Positions 34,069-47,041 of a stretch of 64,000 bases of DNA are shown piece by piece. The translations under genes and the position numbers were made by a program. The notes under the pieces are model-generated. The model was not told where the DNA came from, did no database searches, and was given only the letters and a program-made list of their open reading frames with translations. The stretch lies in NCBI GenBank assembly GCA_948474755.1, contig CAOLHI010000353.1, positions 310,001 through 374,000 of the forward strand. Reading direction: 5' to 3'. Origin of the DNA: Ctenosaura bakeri. Its lineage: Eukaryota > Chordata > Lepidosauria > Squamata > Iguanidae. Within the stretch, counting starts at the first letter, position 1. Every line of letters begins with the position of its first letter.

Positions 34069-34803
34069 AAACAGTAAATAAGCAAACCGTGACAGATAAA
34101 GATTTCCCCTATCATTTCCCCTCTAGGGTCACCTTCCAATTGTCTTAACTGTTTACACAATTCCACTGTCCAATATCTTCTCAGGAAAGAATAGCAGTCT
34201 CAATGATGTCCCCACAGATGATTAAAATCACATATATGCCTCCCATCTTCTTTCATAATAGACACCATTCACTTTCATTTTAAATCTGCCCAACTAGATA
34301 AAAGGAAGGAGGGTCCTGTTCAGTCATGCATGAAGCATAATCAAGATATAAGGAAGATGAGCATGCTAGTCCCTCTATTACTAATTCTGTCAGCCTTTTA
34401 TTTCTCAACTGGAGATCCTCCGCTACCTATGCAGTCTTTCTATGTGAAATGGTACCCTTATTTTTTCTGAATTTCAGTTAAAACTCCTCCATAGAGAATA
34501 AAGGCTCTCCTCTTCAAAACCCTCACCTCTTTATGCATATGGTCTGAAGGCAATGACAACATATGAAGAAGTGCTAGCATGCTCACCCTTTTCTCATGTT
34601 AAGTAAAAAAAAAAAATTGTGAGTGATGTAATGAGATTAATGGGTACCCGACATCTAACTAGAAAAGCAAAGAGAATAATCATCTCTGCTTAATACCATT
34701 CTTGTAGGGGTTAGAAGTTAAGTGAATAACCCTTTATACCCTACCACCTGTTATGTTAATGTTGTGTATATTAGTTTCATTAATGATTACGGTAGGTTAT
34801 ATA
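34069..34803. other. Spacer
   Basis: No gene or repeat recognised. Confidence 0.35.
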
Positions 34804-34915
34804 GGCCCTTTCTGCACAACGTACCCTACCTGCCATGGAGATGGGAGAAGAACAGGGCTGGGACCCATTCTCCTCCAGTCCTTATGCAGTGTGATCATGC
34901 TGCAAATCATTGACC
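34804..34915. mobile_element. Family H MITE, truncated
   Basis: GGCCCTTTCTGCACAACG followed by 'ctgccatggagatgggagaagaacagggctggg', the left part shared with 58,716-59,128. The right end is missing. Confidence 0.6.
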
Positions 34916-35927
34916 ATATTTAAGCAACTACATTTTTAGAACCAACTGTTCCCTTCCTGCAAAAAAATATGAACTAACACAGTAGTTCCATTCTGGGCTT
35001 TCTTCAAATGTTTCTGAGATTTGTCTTCCTTCTCCTAATGGAAAACTAATGGAAAACTACTCTCCCCCCTTTGGCAAACACTTTTCTTCCCCAATCCCCT
35101 CTTTTGCCTCTCATAAATACAGTGAAGAATGTTGTGATAGTATTTTTGCTATTACCAAAAAACAAACAAACAAAAAACCCACAAATCTTCAGGGCTTGCT
35201 TGGTTCTTTCAGAATGAGCATAGAACTTGGAGAATGGTTAACATAGCTCTATTCTGTTTACATGCACTGATAGGGAGATGTGCTACTGTGCTTTGTTTGT
35301 TTTTTTTTTTTTTCAAAATTAAAGTCTCTTGCTGCTCGATTAACTTCTCATCAGAGAAATTTTACTGCATTGGAAAGAAGAATCTACTGTGACAACTGCA
35401 GGAGATCTATTCACTATGTTACCCACTGGAAAGAGGCTTATACTTCCTGACTATGTAAAATTATAGCTGGGAGGTATAATGGCCATTAGAGATGAGCTGA
35501 AGCCTGCTGCTCATTATGTTATGCATAAAACAAATGATATATTGCTCAAGTAATAGCACAGCCTATACTCCTATCCACTGGTATCATTACAACAAGCACA
35601 CTAAGTACAATTTATGACTCCTCAAGCCCCAAAGCATCTGATTTCTCTTTAAAAAGTAAAAAAATGCAACTTTTTCTTTTAAAAAAAACATGTTCCTAAT
35701 TAGTCACTGCTTGAGAGGACAATAATACAAGCAAAGCTATATAAATATTTGGCTGGAAGCTTCCATGTTATTGGGGTGGTGAATTTACTATAGGTTTTAA
35801 TCTGGACTTTAAAGGAACTGTCCAATGTGCTGAATTCTATGCCCAAGATAGGTTCGGCTACTTGGATTGTTCCTTTAAAGTGAAAGACATGGAATCCAAC
35901 AGTAACCATATAAAGATATGATGCTTT
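34916..35927. other. Low-repeat spacer, possible conserved noncoding DNA
   Basis: Non-repetitive sequence with an imperfect inverted pair: ACTTTAAAGGAAC (about 35,809) and GTTCCTTTAAAGT (about 35,869), about 45 bp apart. No coding potential. Confidence 0.3.
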
Positions 35928-36232
35928 CTATGCAATAAATAAATTTATATCCCGCTTTTAAAAACATATAAAAACATAGTAAAATGGATAAAAGCATAAT
36001 ATAAGCACATTAAAAAGATCCTTCTGTTAAAGTATTAAGCCTAAACGCCTGCCTAAATAAAGATTTCTTTTTTACACCTGACAAAAGAAATACAGCAAAC
36101 TGGAGGCTAATTGAGCCTCCCATGGGAGGGAATCCCATAACTTGGGGGTACCCACTGAAAAAGCTCTTTCCCATATCCTTACTAAATGGACCTGCAATTG
36201 GTAGTGGAGATAAAGTCAAAATGCTCACCAGA
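35928..36232. repeat. Dispersed squamate repeat (unclassified)
   Basis: 'aataaatttatatcccgcttttaaaa' followed by 'ggagggaatcccataacttgggggtacccactgaaaaagctctttcccatatcctta', a block I know as recurrent in squamate DNA, without a firm family name. Confidence 0.5.
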
Positions 36233-37330
36233 CCTTAGGAAGATTTTTTTTTAAAAAAATAGTCTGACTTTTCAAATAGAGGTATAATTTTGGGCTTTGG
36301 GCACGAGAGTGAAATTTTAATAATGGAGTAGTGTTTTCATTAGACAACTCTGGCAGTAGAGAAGTCCTTCTTAATGTTTAGATGGAATTTCTTCATTTGT
36401 AATTTTAATTCACTGTAGCTCAGAAAAGAAAACCTAGTTCTACTAGGGTGAATTTACAAGGTCCGAAGAACTCTTCTTAGATGCATAGAAGATTAAGCTG
36501 GGGGGAAAGAGAAAAAAAAACACACACACACACAGAGCCAGAATCTGAACACCATTTCCCACCTTTCTTATTTTAAGTAGTTTTGTGAAAGTCACAATAA
36601 CCATAGCAGATCTCAATAGGCTGATCAAAAACATGAACTTCAGCATTCTCATCTCATTCATGAATGGCAATGCTGGCCATACTTTCAGCACTGCTTGAAA
36701 GGGGGATTGAAAGATGGGCACATTTCACTATTTTGAGGAGGATAGGTGAAACCCCCCCCCCCGCAGATTCTTTGATTAACTCAAAAACAAAGGTTTCCTT
36801 AGTTTCTGAGACTGCAGCATAATAAAGAAGGACAGGACAAATCAATTGAGCAACACTTTCAGTTATCCAGCAACCACTTCTGTGCTGCATTTGTATTGTA
36901 TATATCTGCAACATTTTTGAGCAACCACAAAAGAAGCAAATTGAAAACTGGGGGGGGGGCAAGAGTGGGGGTTGTCATGGCCCTCACACCCTCCCCACAC
37001 TGTTAAATTTTTGATTCAGCAGTTGGGTTAACAAGGGATACTCACAAATTTCATTTCATCCACATTTTTAGTAAACTACTCCAATTTATGCTTTCATGAA
37101 GAATGCGTGGATTGGGGTAGAACTATCATTCAGCTTTTATGCATTCATGACAGAACTCTCAGTTTGAAAAATGTAGCAAAATAGTCACAGAAAGTCATTT
37201 TTTATTTTTTATTTTATTTATTTTTTCCTTTTTTGGGAGGATATAATACATGAAATATAGGCCTTAGGACAGAATGTCTGCAAAATACAATTTTGTGGAG
37301 AATAAATTTTAAAAAATACAATATGTGTGT
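36233..37330. other. AT-rich spacer
   Basis: Contains short (CA)n at about 36,519-36,532 and C8/G9 homopolymers at 36,752-36,762 and 36,950-36,958. No gene recognised. Confidence 0.35.
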
Positions 37331-37390
37331 GTGTGTTTAAAAATAGTTCACTGGTTCACCATTTGTATGTGTGTGTGTGTGCGTGCACAC

Positions 37391-37545
37391 ACATCTTCAA
37401 GTCATTTCTGACTTATGGAAACCCAATCACAGGGATTTCTTGGCAGAATAAATTCAGAAGGGCTTAGCATACCTTTCCTCTGAGGCAAAGATAGGCTTAT
37501 ACCATTGAAGGTCAGATTACTGTCCCAAACTCTTCTGTTCTGTGC
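37391..37545 (-). mobile_element. tRNA-derived SINE, minus orientation
   Basis: (TG)n then 'tcttcaagtcatttctgacttatggaaaccc', 'ttcttggcagaataaattcagaag' and 'cctttcctctgaggc': the same SINE as at 2,591 and 44,180, truncated at the tRNA-head side. Confidence 0.65.
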
Positions 37546-38584
37546 TGAAGTTGCCTTAAAATGAATGTTTGTAGGCTTATTGGTATTAAAAACAGGCAGA
37601 ATATTGGGGGTTCAGAAAAAAAGTGTGTGCACCTAGGAGAAAATTAATATTTTTCCAAGCTCTTTTTAAAAGAACAAGTATCTAAAAGATTCAGAGCAAG
37701 GTTAGACTGAATAGTGACAGGATGGATCAAGCTTTATTCTCACTTCACCTTTTCTTTTTCAGGTGCTCTCTTGTCAGCATCTCTAGAAACAAGGGGAAAT
37801 GTTATGTATTTTGGGGTGAGATAAGGGACAAAGCAGTGGTGGGGATTAATGAAAAATGTTGACAGGTTCATAAGAAAGTGTGCATAAGAATAAAAAAGCA
37901 GGCATATTACATTTAAGGCAGACTGTCAAAGAGTTTAATTTTTTTTCTTTTTTAAAAATGCACGTTTTAAAGTATCATTTCCATGTAAAATAGGGAGAGC
38001 AAAAATATAAAATGTATGGTAAGGAATTTACAAAATTTTGCAAAGAACACTAAAGAACTTGGAAAAAAAGACTACAGTTGTAGCTTTGCTTGGAACTGGC
38101 AAGAGGGTAATAAGATTAAAGTATTTGGAAAGGAAATAAGGAAATCAGGGGACAAGTCTGTACACATGGAGAAGACTATTGTGGAAAAAAGAGAGAGAAA
38201 TGTAGAATTATTATGGTAGGTATAAGTCACATGTTGCTGGGCTTCTTAAATGAATAGAAAAGTGGGAAGAGAAAGTAGTCAAGTTTTTATCACAAATTGT
38301 TCCTGACTTGTTTTGATTGGTCTCAAGAGATTTGTGGGTGGCACTTTAAAAGTTTCTTGTTTGCTTATTTTTCTCTTACTTTCTTTCTACACTGAATGAC
38401 TATGTGACAAAAACACTCATTTGGTTCATTTCATGACCCACAGAGCCATGGGAATTTTTTTTTTTTTTTAGATGAATGTGGGTGGAAGAGAAATACACAA
38501 AGAAAAAAATATTTCTGCCCATATAATCTTTTTTACATAAGCAGTTATGAACCAAAAAATAACTTTGTCCCCACTTCCTTACAC
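37546..38584. other. AT-rich spacer
   Basis: No gene or repeat recognised. Confidence 0.35.
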
Positions 38585-39170
38585 ACAGATGTTTTGGACC
38601 TCAGTTCCTCCTTCAACATGATTTTCCAACCAATTATGAATCCATCTGATACTATATCCATCTATTCAACATTTAATCAGTTCGTTAATCAAAATGTTAT
38701 GACGGACCTTATCAAATGCTTGGCTGAAATCCAGATAAATGACATCCACAGTATTCCCACCACCTGTTAAACTAGTGACTGGATCATGTATATGATTGGT
38801 TTGGCAAGATTTGTTCTTGACAAACCCATGCTGGTCCCTACTGATTACAGCATTGCCATCAAGATATTCACAGACTTCTATAAAATCTGTTGTAGTAATT
38901 TTTTTTCTCCTAGTATTGAGGTCAGATTGACTGGTCTGTAGTTTCTTGAATCTTTTTCTCTCCTTTTTTTGCCCTTTTTGAATAGAGGGACAATGTTTGT
39001 CCTTCTCCAGTTCGCTGGCACCTCACTGATCTCCAAGAGTGGTTCAGAATGTACACCAGAAAGTTCCTTCAGTACTCTGAGATACAGTTTGTCTGGCCCT
39101 GAAGGTCTGAACTCACTTAGATTAGGTAGATGATTCCTAAGTACCTATCAATCTTGATTTGTCATCTAGC
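38585..39170 (-). pseudogene. CR1-type LINE reverse transcriptase fragment
   Basis: On the minus strand the conceptual reading, with stops and shifts, gives GPDKLYLRVLKEL, then VPANWRRTNIVPLFKKGKK, then RNYRPVNLTSILGE, then RDQHGFVKNKSCQTNHI, then VDVIYLDFSQAFDKVRHNIL and an IHNWLENHV segment. The order and spacing (GPDxLHPRVLKEL, VPxxWxxANVxPLFKKG, NYRPVSLTS, QHGFxxxxSCxTNL, VDVxYLDFSxAFDxVxH) match reverse transcriptase motifs 0-3 of the CR1/L2 group. The domain's catalytic YADD part is not present. It is an old, non-functional copy. Confidence 0.85.
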
Positions 39171-40790
39171 CATGATCTCTGTTGCTGCGTGGATGCATAA
39201 AGTTCTCTTCTGGGGAGAAAATGAAAACAAAATTGAGTAGTGAGTACTTCCACAGTAGCATTTTACCATATTTATTGAACAGTTGTCCCACTGTCTCCCT
39301 GCCTCAAATGTCTCTGAAAAACCTCTTTTTGTTGCTCCTTGCTTGCCTAGACAGACTCAGCTCATTCTGAACTTTAGCTTTACTTATATTGTTCTTGAAG
39401 GCTTAGCTACACATCTATATTCTTCCTTGGTGATTTGTCCTCCCCTCTACTTTTTATACATACTCTTTTTCTCTTTTTACTTCCTCCTTGAGTTTGCTGT
39501 GTAGCCACATTGGCTTTTTCAGATGTTTCCCATTTTTTTTCTTCTATGAGATTGTTTATGATTGTAATTTTTGCAATTCATTCTTCAAGAGCTCCCAGAC
39601 TTGCTGGTATCTTTTTCCTTCATCATACTTAGACATGAGATTCTACCCAGTATTTCCCTGAACTTGTTCAAACCAGCTCTGTTGAAATCCAAAATCCATG
39701 TTTGACTATTCTTTACTCTGTCCTACAGTTATGAATTCTAGCATGACATAGTCACTTCCCCATAAAGTACCAACTACTTTCACTGCCCAATTCCTCCCTA
39801 TTGGTTCGAATCAAGTCCAGGATGGTTGATCCCTTTGTTCCCTCCTCCACCTTTTTGAAATAGGGAATTATCTGTAAGGCATATGAGCAAATAGTTGGCC
39901 TGGCTATGTTTAGCAGGGCTAGTATCCTAGCTAACTGAAGTTCTTATAAATATTATTTGTTGCATCTTTGAGATTTCTGAGATTTTCTTTTCCTTTTTGA
40001 AAAGCAACATCCACCACCTCTTCTTGGTTTGGTGGATGTACTAAAAGCCTGTAGTAAAGTCCAACCACAAGATTGCTTTCATTTTTTTTCTCCATTTATT
40101 TTTACCCAAATGGTCTCAACTGGGCCATTCTTCAGCTCCCTGCCCAAAGTTTCATAGTCAGAGGTGATTTGCCCAAAGGTGTGCTCTGCACTGCTATTGG
40201 TGCTCATATGAATAAGGAGAAAGGGGTACTGGTCTGTTTCTTGATGAGTTTTAGCAGTCAATGGTGTGCAATATTGTGTATCAGGAAGATAACATACATC
40301 TCAATTCACCTTGTCAGGCTTGCACACAGGTATCTCCAACCTGTGATGAGTCCCCAACCTCTAGCACCCTTCCTTTCTTCTTCTTGTAGTTGGTGGTTAC
40401 CTAGACTCCTTCCTTGGCATGTGATATCCCTTATTGCTGGTTTCCTGTTTGAGCATCTTCACGGCTGCTACCTTTATTGAGATGTTGGAAGCAATAGCTT
40501 AGTTGGAGAGGTTCTGAATCCCTTCAGTATGATCTGTTCCTTGGCGTGACAGTTCCCCAGGATGCTTCCTCGCTGTTACAGGCCTCTTCATTTTCCTTGG
40601 TAATTTCTTTCTGTTGCTTCTGTAGGATCAATTTTCCCTGTGTCTATCCAGGACGCCTTTGTGTTCTCTGATGCACTGAAGGCACTCATCAGCTTATTGT
40701 GGGAGCTGAGGAACCAAATCTCATGATAGCCTATATTTCTAAGCCATTGTAATACTTTGGACTGAGATTTCATTTAAAAAAAAATCCCAA
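39171..40790 (-). other. Possible upstream part of the same LINE, unverified
   Basis: Sense would be minus. Long, evenly diverged sequence without open frames. It may be the pre-RT and endonuclease region of the CR1-type element or another old repeat, but I found no motif that proves it. Confidence 0.3.
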
Positions 40791-42482
40791 GATGCAGAAA
40801 TCATAAGATTCTAGGCAGGGTCTGGATATTAAACCTATACCAAAGGTAAGCAAAATGTGATCTGAAGGCTGCATGCGGCCCCTAAAACTATTTTTGTGGC
40901 CCCTTTATTCCTATATCCGTATGACCATTGCTCAACTGAGCACAACTGAAACCACTCCTTTCTCTTAGGAATGGGATTGACAAATTACAAGGTATTGCTG
41001 ATATTCTTACTTGATCCTCACTAATGGTTTGATCTTTCTGGTTTTCTTTATCTGTTGGCTACATTTATGACTGTTCTGTCTAGTATGTACATTATAACTG
41101 GACAGGTGGTCATCTGGAAGAGAAGAAAGCACTATACAAAATTATTCATTGGAAATGGGATGAAGGGGAGAACTATCTTTTGGATGTTGGGCAACTAAAG
41201 GAGTGGAATATCTTGGCTTGAGCAAAAGGACCCTGTGAGGATTTACAGGGCTCAGCTACTAATGTCATCCCCTCATCACCACCACAATCCTAACATTGTA
41301 GCACTGGCCATGAAGAATATTATAGTCTAAAGAGTTTTCAGCATATAGGCTCCTCCCTCTTCATTCTTTTTTTCCCTATGTGTCTGTTGCTGGGGAAAAA
41401 ATGCAGCCAATTGTTTAACTCAGTCAGCAACATCCAGCTCTTTACCTTCTGCATAGCTATCATGTTGTGAAGTGATTAGTGTGCATGGACCCTGGGGATG
41501 TGGCCTGGTGTTTGTTATCATTCAGTTACCAGCTCAGTGGAACTTCTCCCTTTAGGTGATCATTAATCCTTTCAAGATGCAAATCACATAAGGAATTTTC
41601 CTTATGTGATATAGCTCACTGTCAGCTCAAAGATGGACAACCAGCAAGTATCCTTTGAGTTCTGCAAGACATTCCTCAACAGCTAACCAACCAAAGTTCT
41701 AGCTGATGAATTTAGCAAGAAATGTTGAAGCCTTTTTAATATGTGACAGTAGTGGCAGGAAGGAACGGAAGGAAAAACTATTCGAAGTGCTTGTACCAAT
41801 TCTCCAAAGATCTCCTCCCCCTCCCCCCCCTTTTCTTTTTTACAATTCTCAGTCAAGGAATGACCCTTTGACTGACACAGCACATTAAAGATTAAACAGG
41901 TCTTGTTAATTTGAGACTTGCTGCTTAAGGTAAAATTGGGATTCAAAACATGGCCTTCAGCACTTGTTTGCTGAGCTATCATGCTGACATCTGTTTTCTT
42001 TATCAGTGTCTGTTGCTGTAGATGCTGTAAAGGGGGAAACTTCATGAATTATCAATCCTTTTTGAGTTTGTGCTTTGACAAATAAAATATAGCTCCTCTT
42101 TGTTTCACACAAGCGCAAATGCCAACCTTCCAAAGGGCTAGAAGTGTTAGCTGAATATGAAACAAGTTAGCACACTTGGAAAATTCACTTATGTATGTAT
42201 CTAGAAGAACAATTAACATTTTATTTTTAGCCAGTGCTACCTATTTCAGCTATGTCATATATTTCAAGTTCTTTTTTTGAGGCTGTAGAACAGACAAACA
42301 GAAAGATTTGTGGAGCTTTTCATATGTAAAACTTATTAATCCAGCTACAAAGTGATACAAAACAGAACAAAGTAACTTTAGCTAAGATTGGTGAAACTGG
42401 AATATCCTTTATTAACAAGTTGCAAATTTCAGTCAAGGTTAGCTGGATATTCTTAGTTTAGATTTTCACATTCAAATATTAA
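40791..42482. other. Spacer
   Basis: Near 40,845-40,910 'gctgcatgcggcccctaaaactatttttgtggcccc' resembles a short dispersed repeat. No gene recognised in the rest. Confidence 0.35.
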
Positions 42483-42889
42483 GGCCCTTTCTGCAGGAGC
42501 CTAGCATCCCGGCATGGGGATGGGACAGGAGTGGGACTGTGACGACACTTCTGCATGACGTCGTAGCAGTCCCATCTTTCTCTGTGCAATTGCAGATTAA
42601 ATCATTGATGGTTTTTTCCCTTCAATGACACGTGATCGCACCACCACCCTGCACTTACCTGTGCTGCAGAAGCCCCAGAAGCGCAATGCAAGTGCTTCCT
42701 GCCCCCACTGCAGCCTGAGAAAGTGCCCATCTGCACTGCAGAAGGAAGAGGCATACCCATCTTGCTTCCTTTGGCAGGGAGCCAACTGATGCAGAGAAAA
42801 GCGTTCATGTCCCTGCTCTCATCCTGGCAGAGGTGTTGCCAGGATTGGGACCAGATGATGATGAATCCAGGTAAGGTGCAGAAAGTGCA
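42483..42889. mobile_element. Family H MITE with TAA duplication
   Basis: GGCCCTTTCTGCAGGAGCC to GGTGCAGAAAGTGCA, flanked by TAA (42,480-42,482 and 42,890-42,892). The right terminus has drifted from GGGCC to GTGCA. The GC-rich interior of 407 bp has the 'cactgcagaaggaagaggc' block of other copies. Open frames on both strands are by-products. Confidence 0.8.
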
Positions 42890-44091
42890 TAATTTACAGT
42901 TACCTGGATTTTTCCTGATTTTATTTTGATTTTGACAAAATGTAGAAATCATATGAAACAAAGTCTGCATTTCTTTCTTAAGAGGGGGGCATCTTCCCAG
43001 CTCTGGATCCTCCACATTGCTGGGATACATCTTGCTGAATGAGTTGTGCAGTTTCTTTAGGGCTGGTAAGAAAGACAAAACTTCTGAGTCTTTTCATGGG
43101 CTTGGTTTAGGACATCTTGCCATATTAGTGCCATGTAAGGGAGTCTTGGATAAGATATCCTGTCAGACCTCTTTTAAAAATGGAAGGGATGTGACATGTG
43201 TGCTGAGAAGGCTTTTAGGACTGAATTCAACATAAGTCCTACTCAAAGTAGGTCCATGTTGATTAATGGGACTTCCATTAGTGTGACTAATATTAACTGA
43301 TCAACTCAATGGTTCTTAACATTTTATTTACAAGGAACCCCCAGTAAATATAATTTGTTACTGGGAAGCCCCCAAGATTTAACTCAAAATTTAAATATTA
43401 AAATTCAAATTTAAATATTTATTTATTTGTTTGTTTGTTTGTGTTGCCTGGCAACACCTGCAGCAAGTCATGTCAGGATTGGCAGGATCTGGTTCCTTCG
43501 AGCATGAGCATAGTGCAATGACGGAAGCAAGGCTTCACTGCAGCAGAGGGTCCCAGTGAAGCAGAAAAAATTCCAGAGTCTCATTAAGTAGGACTTAGAG
43601 GCAGAATGTATTACTGCACTCTAAGATAAAGGCTCTTGGCAAAACATTCCAATGGCAATTAAGTAGTAAGAATAATAAGAAATAATAGAGGATTAAACAG
43701 GCAGCATTTTCCTTTTACAGCAAGTAAACTGTCAGCAGCATGACAGGTCCAGCCAGGCAATTCTAACTGGCAGCTGATCAAGGCAACCACCAGCCTTTTA
43801 TGCTTCTCTGCTACCCTGAAACATGTGGAGTGACCCAATCAATGCTCTGGTGTGTGGCCTTCTCTAGTACACAAGTCATAATCTAAACAATCCTGCTGAC
43901 ATTGCACCTAGTCGTCTGGCCACATCACCTCTTCCTCTGCCGTCCACTCAGAGGAAACCTTGCCTGCTTAGCAATAACCTTGAGAAATCATGTTCTCTCA
44001 GCCTCAGAGGAAGGATGAACAGAAAAAGGTTGAAGAAATCTAGCAAAATAAATAAATAAATGAATCTTATGATACATTCACTTTAGGGTTT
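42890..44091. other. Spacer
   Basis: Around 43,310-43,440 'ggttcttaacattttatttacaaggaacccccag' looks like a decayed short repeat, with a (TTTG)n run at 43,427-43,442. No gene. Confidence 0.35.
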
Positions 44092-44345
44092 CCGCCAATC
44101 AGAAATGACTTGAAGGCACCCAAAAATAAAGTGGTGCTGGAAGGGAGTTTCCTTCAAGACGTTATGTCTCTCCGCTTTGAAAACTGACCTGTGGGGACCT
44201 TATCATGGGGGTTTTCTTGACAAGATTTGTTGCTGTTGCCTTTCTCTGAGGCTTACAGTATGTGACTTGCCTGAGATCACCCAGTAGGTTTCCATGACTG
44301 AGTGGGGATTCAAACCCTGGCCTCCAGAGTCATAGTTTGGATGTG
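44092..44345 (-). mobile_element. tRNA-derived SINE with an inverted tail piece
   Basis: 44,185-44,340 reads in reverse as the SINE: 'cttatcatgggggttttcttgac', 'gatcacccagtaggtttccatgactgagtggggattcaaaccctggcctccagagtc', the inverted B box. At 44,092-44,130 the tail piece appears in the opposite direction ('cagaaatgacttgaaggcaccc'). It is either two SINE fragments or one rearranged copy. Confidence 0.7.
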
Positions 44346-44961
44346 TACATACACCTGCTGTTGTGTCCCTTTCTTCAGGGACATTGCAGTGGAATGTCTG
44401 TGCAGACACTGAAACTGCTCTCTCATCACTGTCTCTTGTAATGGCTCATGTCTTCTGATGATATTTCCAACATATGACAATCCCAGCTTAGTCACATACA
44501 TGGATCTAGGATGAGGCAACTGAGGCGCATGTCCTGGGCACCATTCTGGGAGAGGTGCAAAAGCCACCAACCCCCAAGCCCACTGGCCACCTCCCTGCAC
44601 TCTTCCACACCTGCCCACCACCCCCTTATGTCCTTCTATACCCACCCACCACTTCTCCGTGCTTTCCTGTGCTTGCCCGCCACCCCCACATGCACTTTCA
44701 TGTATGCATGTCACCTCCCACTGCCCTTCCACACCCACTCACTGTGCCCCCACCCTTCCTGGCCCATTTGGGAGGCTACAGTAGCACCTAGGGTTGCTAC
44801 TTCCACACTTGCTCCAGGTGCTGCTAAGCCTAGGTATGCTACCGCTTAGTCATCTTGGCTTCCAGCACAAGTTCAGTCATGATTTGTGCTAACATTTATT
44901 TGTCTCTTTTTTTAAAATTATTGCCTTCCCTTTTTACTGTGATGACTCAGGATGACACTAA

Positions 44962-45105
44962 GGACCTTTCTGCATTATACTGTTATAGTGCTATTATGCC
45001 ACTTTCAACATCCTGTGGAATTCTGGGGTTTATAGTTTACTGAGGCCAAAGAGCTTTCTGTCTGAGAATTCTAAATGTCCCTTCCTAAACTGCAAACCCC
45101 AGGAT
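44962..45105. mobile_element. Family P palindromic transposon, right end missing
   Basis: GGACCTTTCTGCATTATACTG followed by 'ttatgccactttcaacatcctgtggaattctggggtttatag' and 'cttcctaaactgcaaaccccaggat'. It stops in the right arm. Confidence 0.65.
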
Positions 45106-46720
45106 GAAGAATTTCTCCCTCCGTGAGGAAATTCAGTGAAACATCCCCCTCCCCGAATTTCTCTATCCACTAATAATGTGATGAATTTCAAGAGGCCGTT
45201 TGCACATAGCCATAGACTGACCTACCCTCTGCTTACACTCCCAGAGTAATAGTAATATTAGAATAAGCATGCTTTTCCTATATTCCCTTAACTATTTTGC
45301 AGCAGTGACACATATGTGTGTTTTCCACTGGGACCTCCTTACCAGCCGACACTATTAGATTGAGCTCTGTTTAATATAATGTCTGCATTTACTCTCAGGT
45401 CTCACATTATGGAGGCTTTTAAGATGTTGCATTTACTGCAAGAGGGGAAAGTAATGGCTCATAAGCGTCTTAAAATCTTGGTTATCTGGGGGCTCTTTTT
45501 GATGGATACTATATACATTCTTCATTAATATGATCGAGTTTGTTTAATTAAAGCTGGGCCATTGTGGCCTTTTTGCAGAAGGAAGCACAATACACAGGGT
45601 GATGGTGTGTAATCAGTTATTGCTTTAGAGTACCTAGGAGTCTAAGTTTCCAATAATCAGATCCACTTTTAACCAAAGAACCTTGTCCAAGTATAATTAC
45701 TTGAATCTAAAATCGTATTAAGCATAAGAAGAAAGGGGAATTAATGAAATTTCTGTTCAGCAACACAGCTACACTTCACTACTTCTCTGTTGATATCTAA
45801 TTATTTCCTACTGCTAAAACAGGCCAGATTAAACTCGATCCTATTTGTGTACTGAGGCATCAACTTGTACTGTACCAGTTATTTTCTGCAAAGCTCGGAA
45901 AAGTTAAGTCTCATGTTTTGTCACAGAAAGCCAAAGTTTGCTTAGATATAATATAAACAGTCAGTGTTAAAATGTGCTCCTTTCAGCTCTGTGAAATGGA
46001 GTTTTGAAGTCACAGAGCTGCTAGACATTGTGAAAAGCAGATGAAAATAGTAACTTAGGACTGGAAAAGTGTATATATTGCTCTGCATGTAACATGTGGC
46101 AAACCACCCATCACAGTGGGTGGGTTACATATTGTGCACACTTAGCATGATTCCCTTGAATGAAAAAAGAAAAGGAAAGGGAAAAAAGAGAGAGGCAATC
46201 ATTGGTTTGGATGCAGATGGATAATTGTATTAATACAATAGCTTCTTCTATTTATAGAAGGTGTTGAGATCCAGTGTGGGTTACCAGGTGGAATGGTTGA
46301 GAAGCTGTCTTCATTGATTCCTCCTTCACCATGCAGCCCTCTGTGTTACCTCTCATGTTGCACTACCGTACTCTAGATAACTCTTTCTGGAACCAAATGG
46401 TGAATGGGGAATCATAGATAACCCTCACACATACCCTTATTCCAGCATGAGCAGAATTTTGCTCAGGACTGCTCAGTATTCAGTCTGTTATGAAGTTGTG
46501 ATAGCTTCTGACTCCAGTCTCATTGCAATGGTTTGCAGCCAGACATTGTCAGCTAGTGGCTTCCATGCCAATGGACTATCCATGATAAAACTTATATGAG
46601 TGCTACAAACACATTCAACACTCTGGGTAGCTTATTTAAAGTTTGGACTAAAGCCCAGAGTAAATTCATCACCATCCTTTTGACATGGAAGCCATCAGCT
46701 ATCACTGCAACAAACAAAAC
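45106..46720. other. Low-repeat spacer, possible conserved noncoding DNA
   Basis: No recognisable repeat over about 1.6 kb, unusual here. Around 45,520-45,560 there is a TTTAATTAAAG homeodomain-type core within sequence of balanced composition. No coding potential. Confidence 0.3.
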
Positions 46721-46723
46721 TTA
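46721..46723. repeat. TTA target-site duplication, left
   Basis: TTA, repeated at 49,082-49,084, directly next to GGCCCTTTCTGCAC. A 3-bp match alone is weak, but the same arrangement holds at other family H copies. Confidence 0.6.
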
Positions 46724-47041
46724 GGCCCTTTCTGCACAAGATGGAAGAAACGCCTCATGGCATTGCAAGAGCATAGTTTATGACTGCGTTTCTGTGATGC
46801 TGTGTTCTATACTCCTCTGCTTGAGGTGGAGAAGATCACTTTCTCATTCTGCACTACAGTGTCCATGACCACTCCCCTGCTTTGCCTTTACCCTGCCCCT
46901 TTGATTGGATGCTTCATTTTTAAAAAGAAAAAAAAAATACCAGATGACATTTCCGCATGGGAACATCTCTATGTGGAAACAACGTTGTGGAACTTCTGGC
47001 TCCATTTGAAATGTGACAGGAGGGCAGCATTTCGTAGTTTG

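Noticed and set aside
38585..40790. Endogenous retrovirus
   Set aside because: The reverse transcriptase motifs present (VPxxW, FKKG, NYRPV, YLDFSQAFD) are of the non-LTR CR1/L2 type, and no LTR, protease or envelope sequence is visible.
44511..44849. 112-codon Pro/His-rich plus-strand frame and a 142-codon minus-strand frame at 44,310-44,738
   Set aside because: C-rich imperfect repetition ('cacttccacacccacc'-like) keeps both strands open; partly SINE sequence; no domain.
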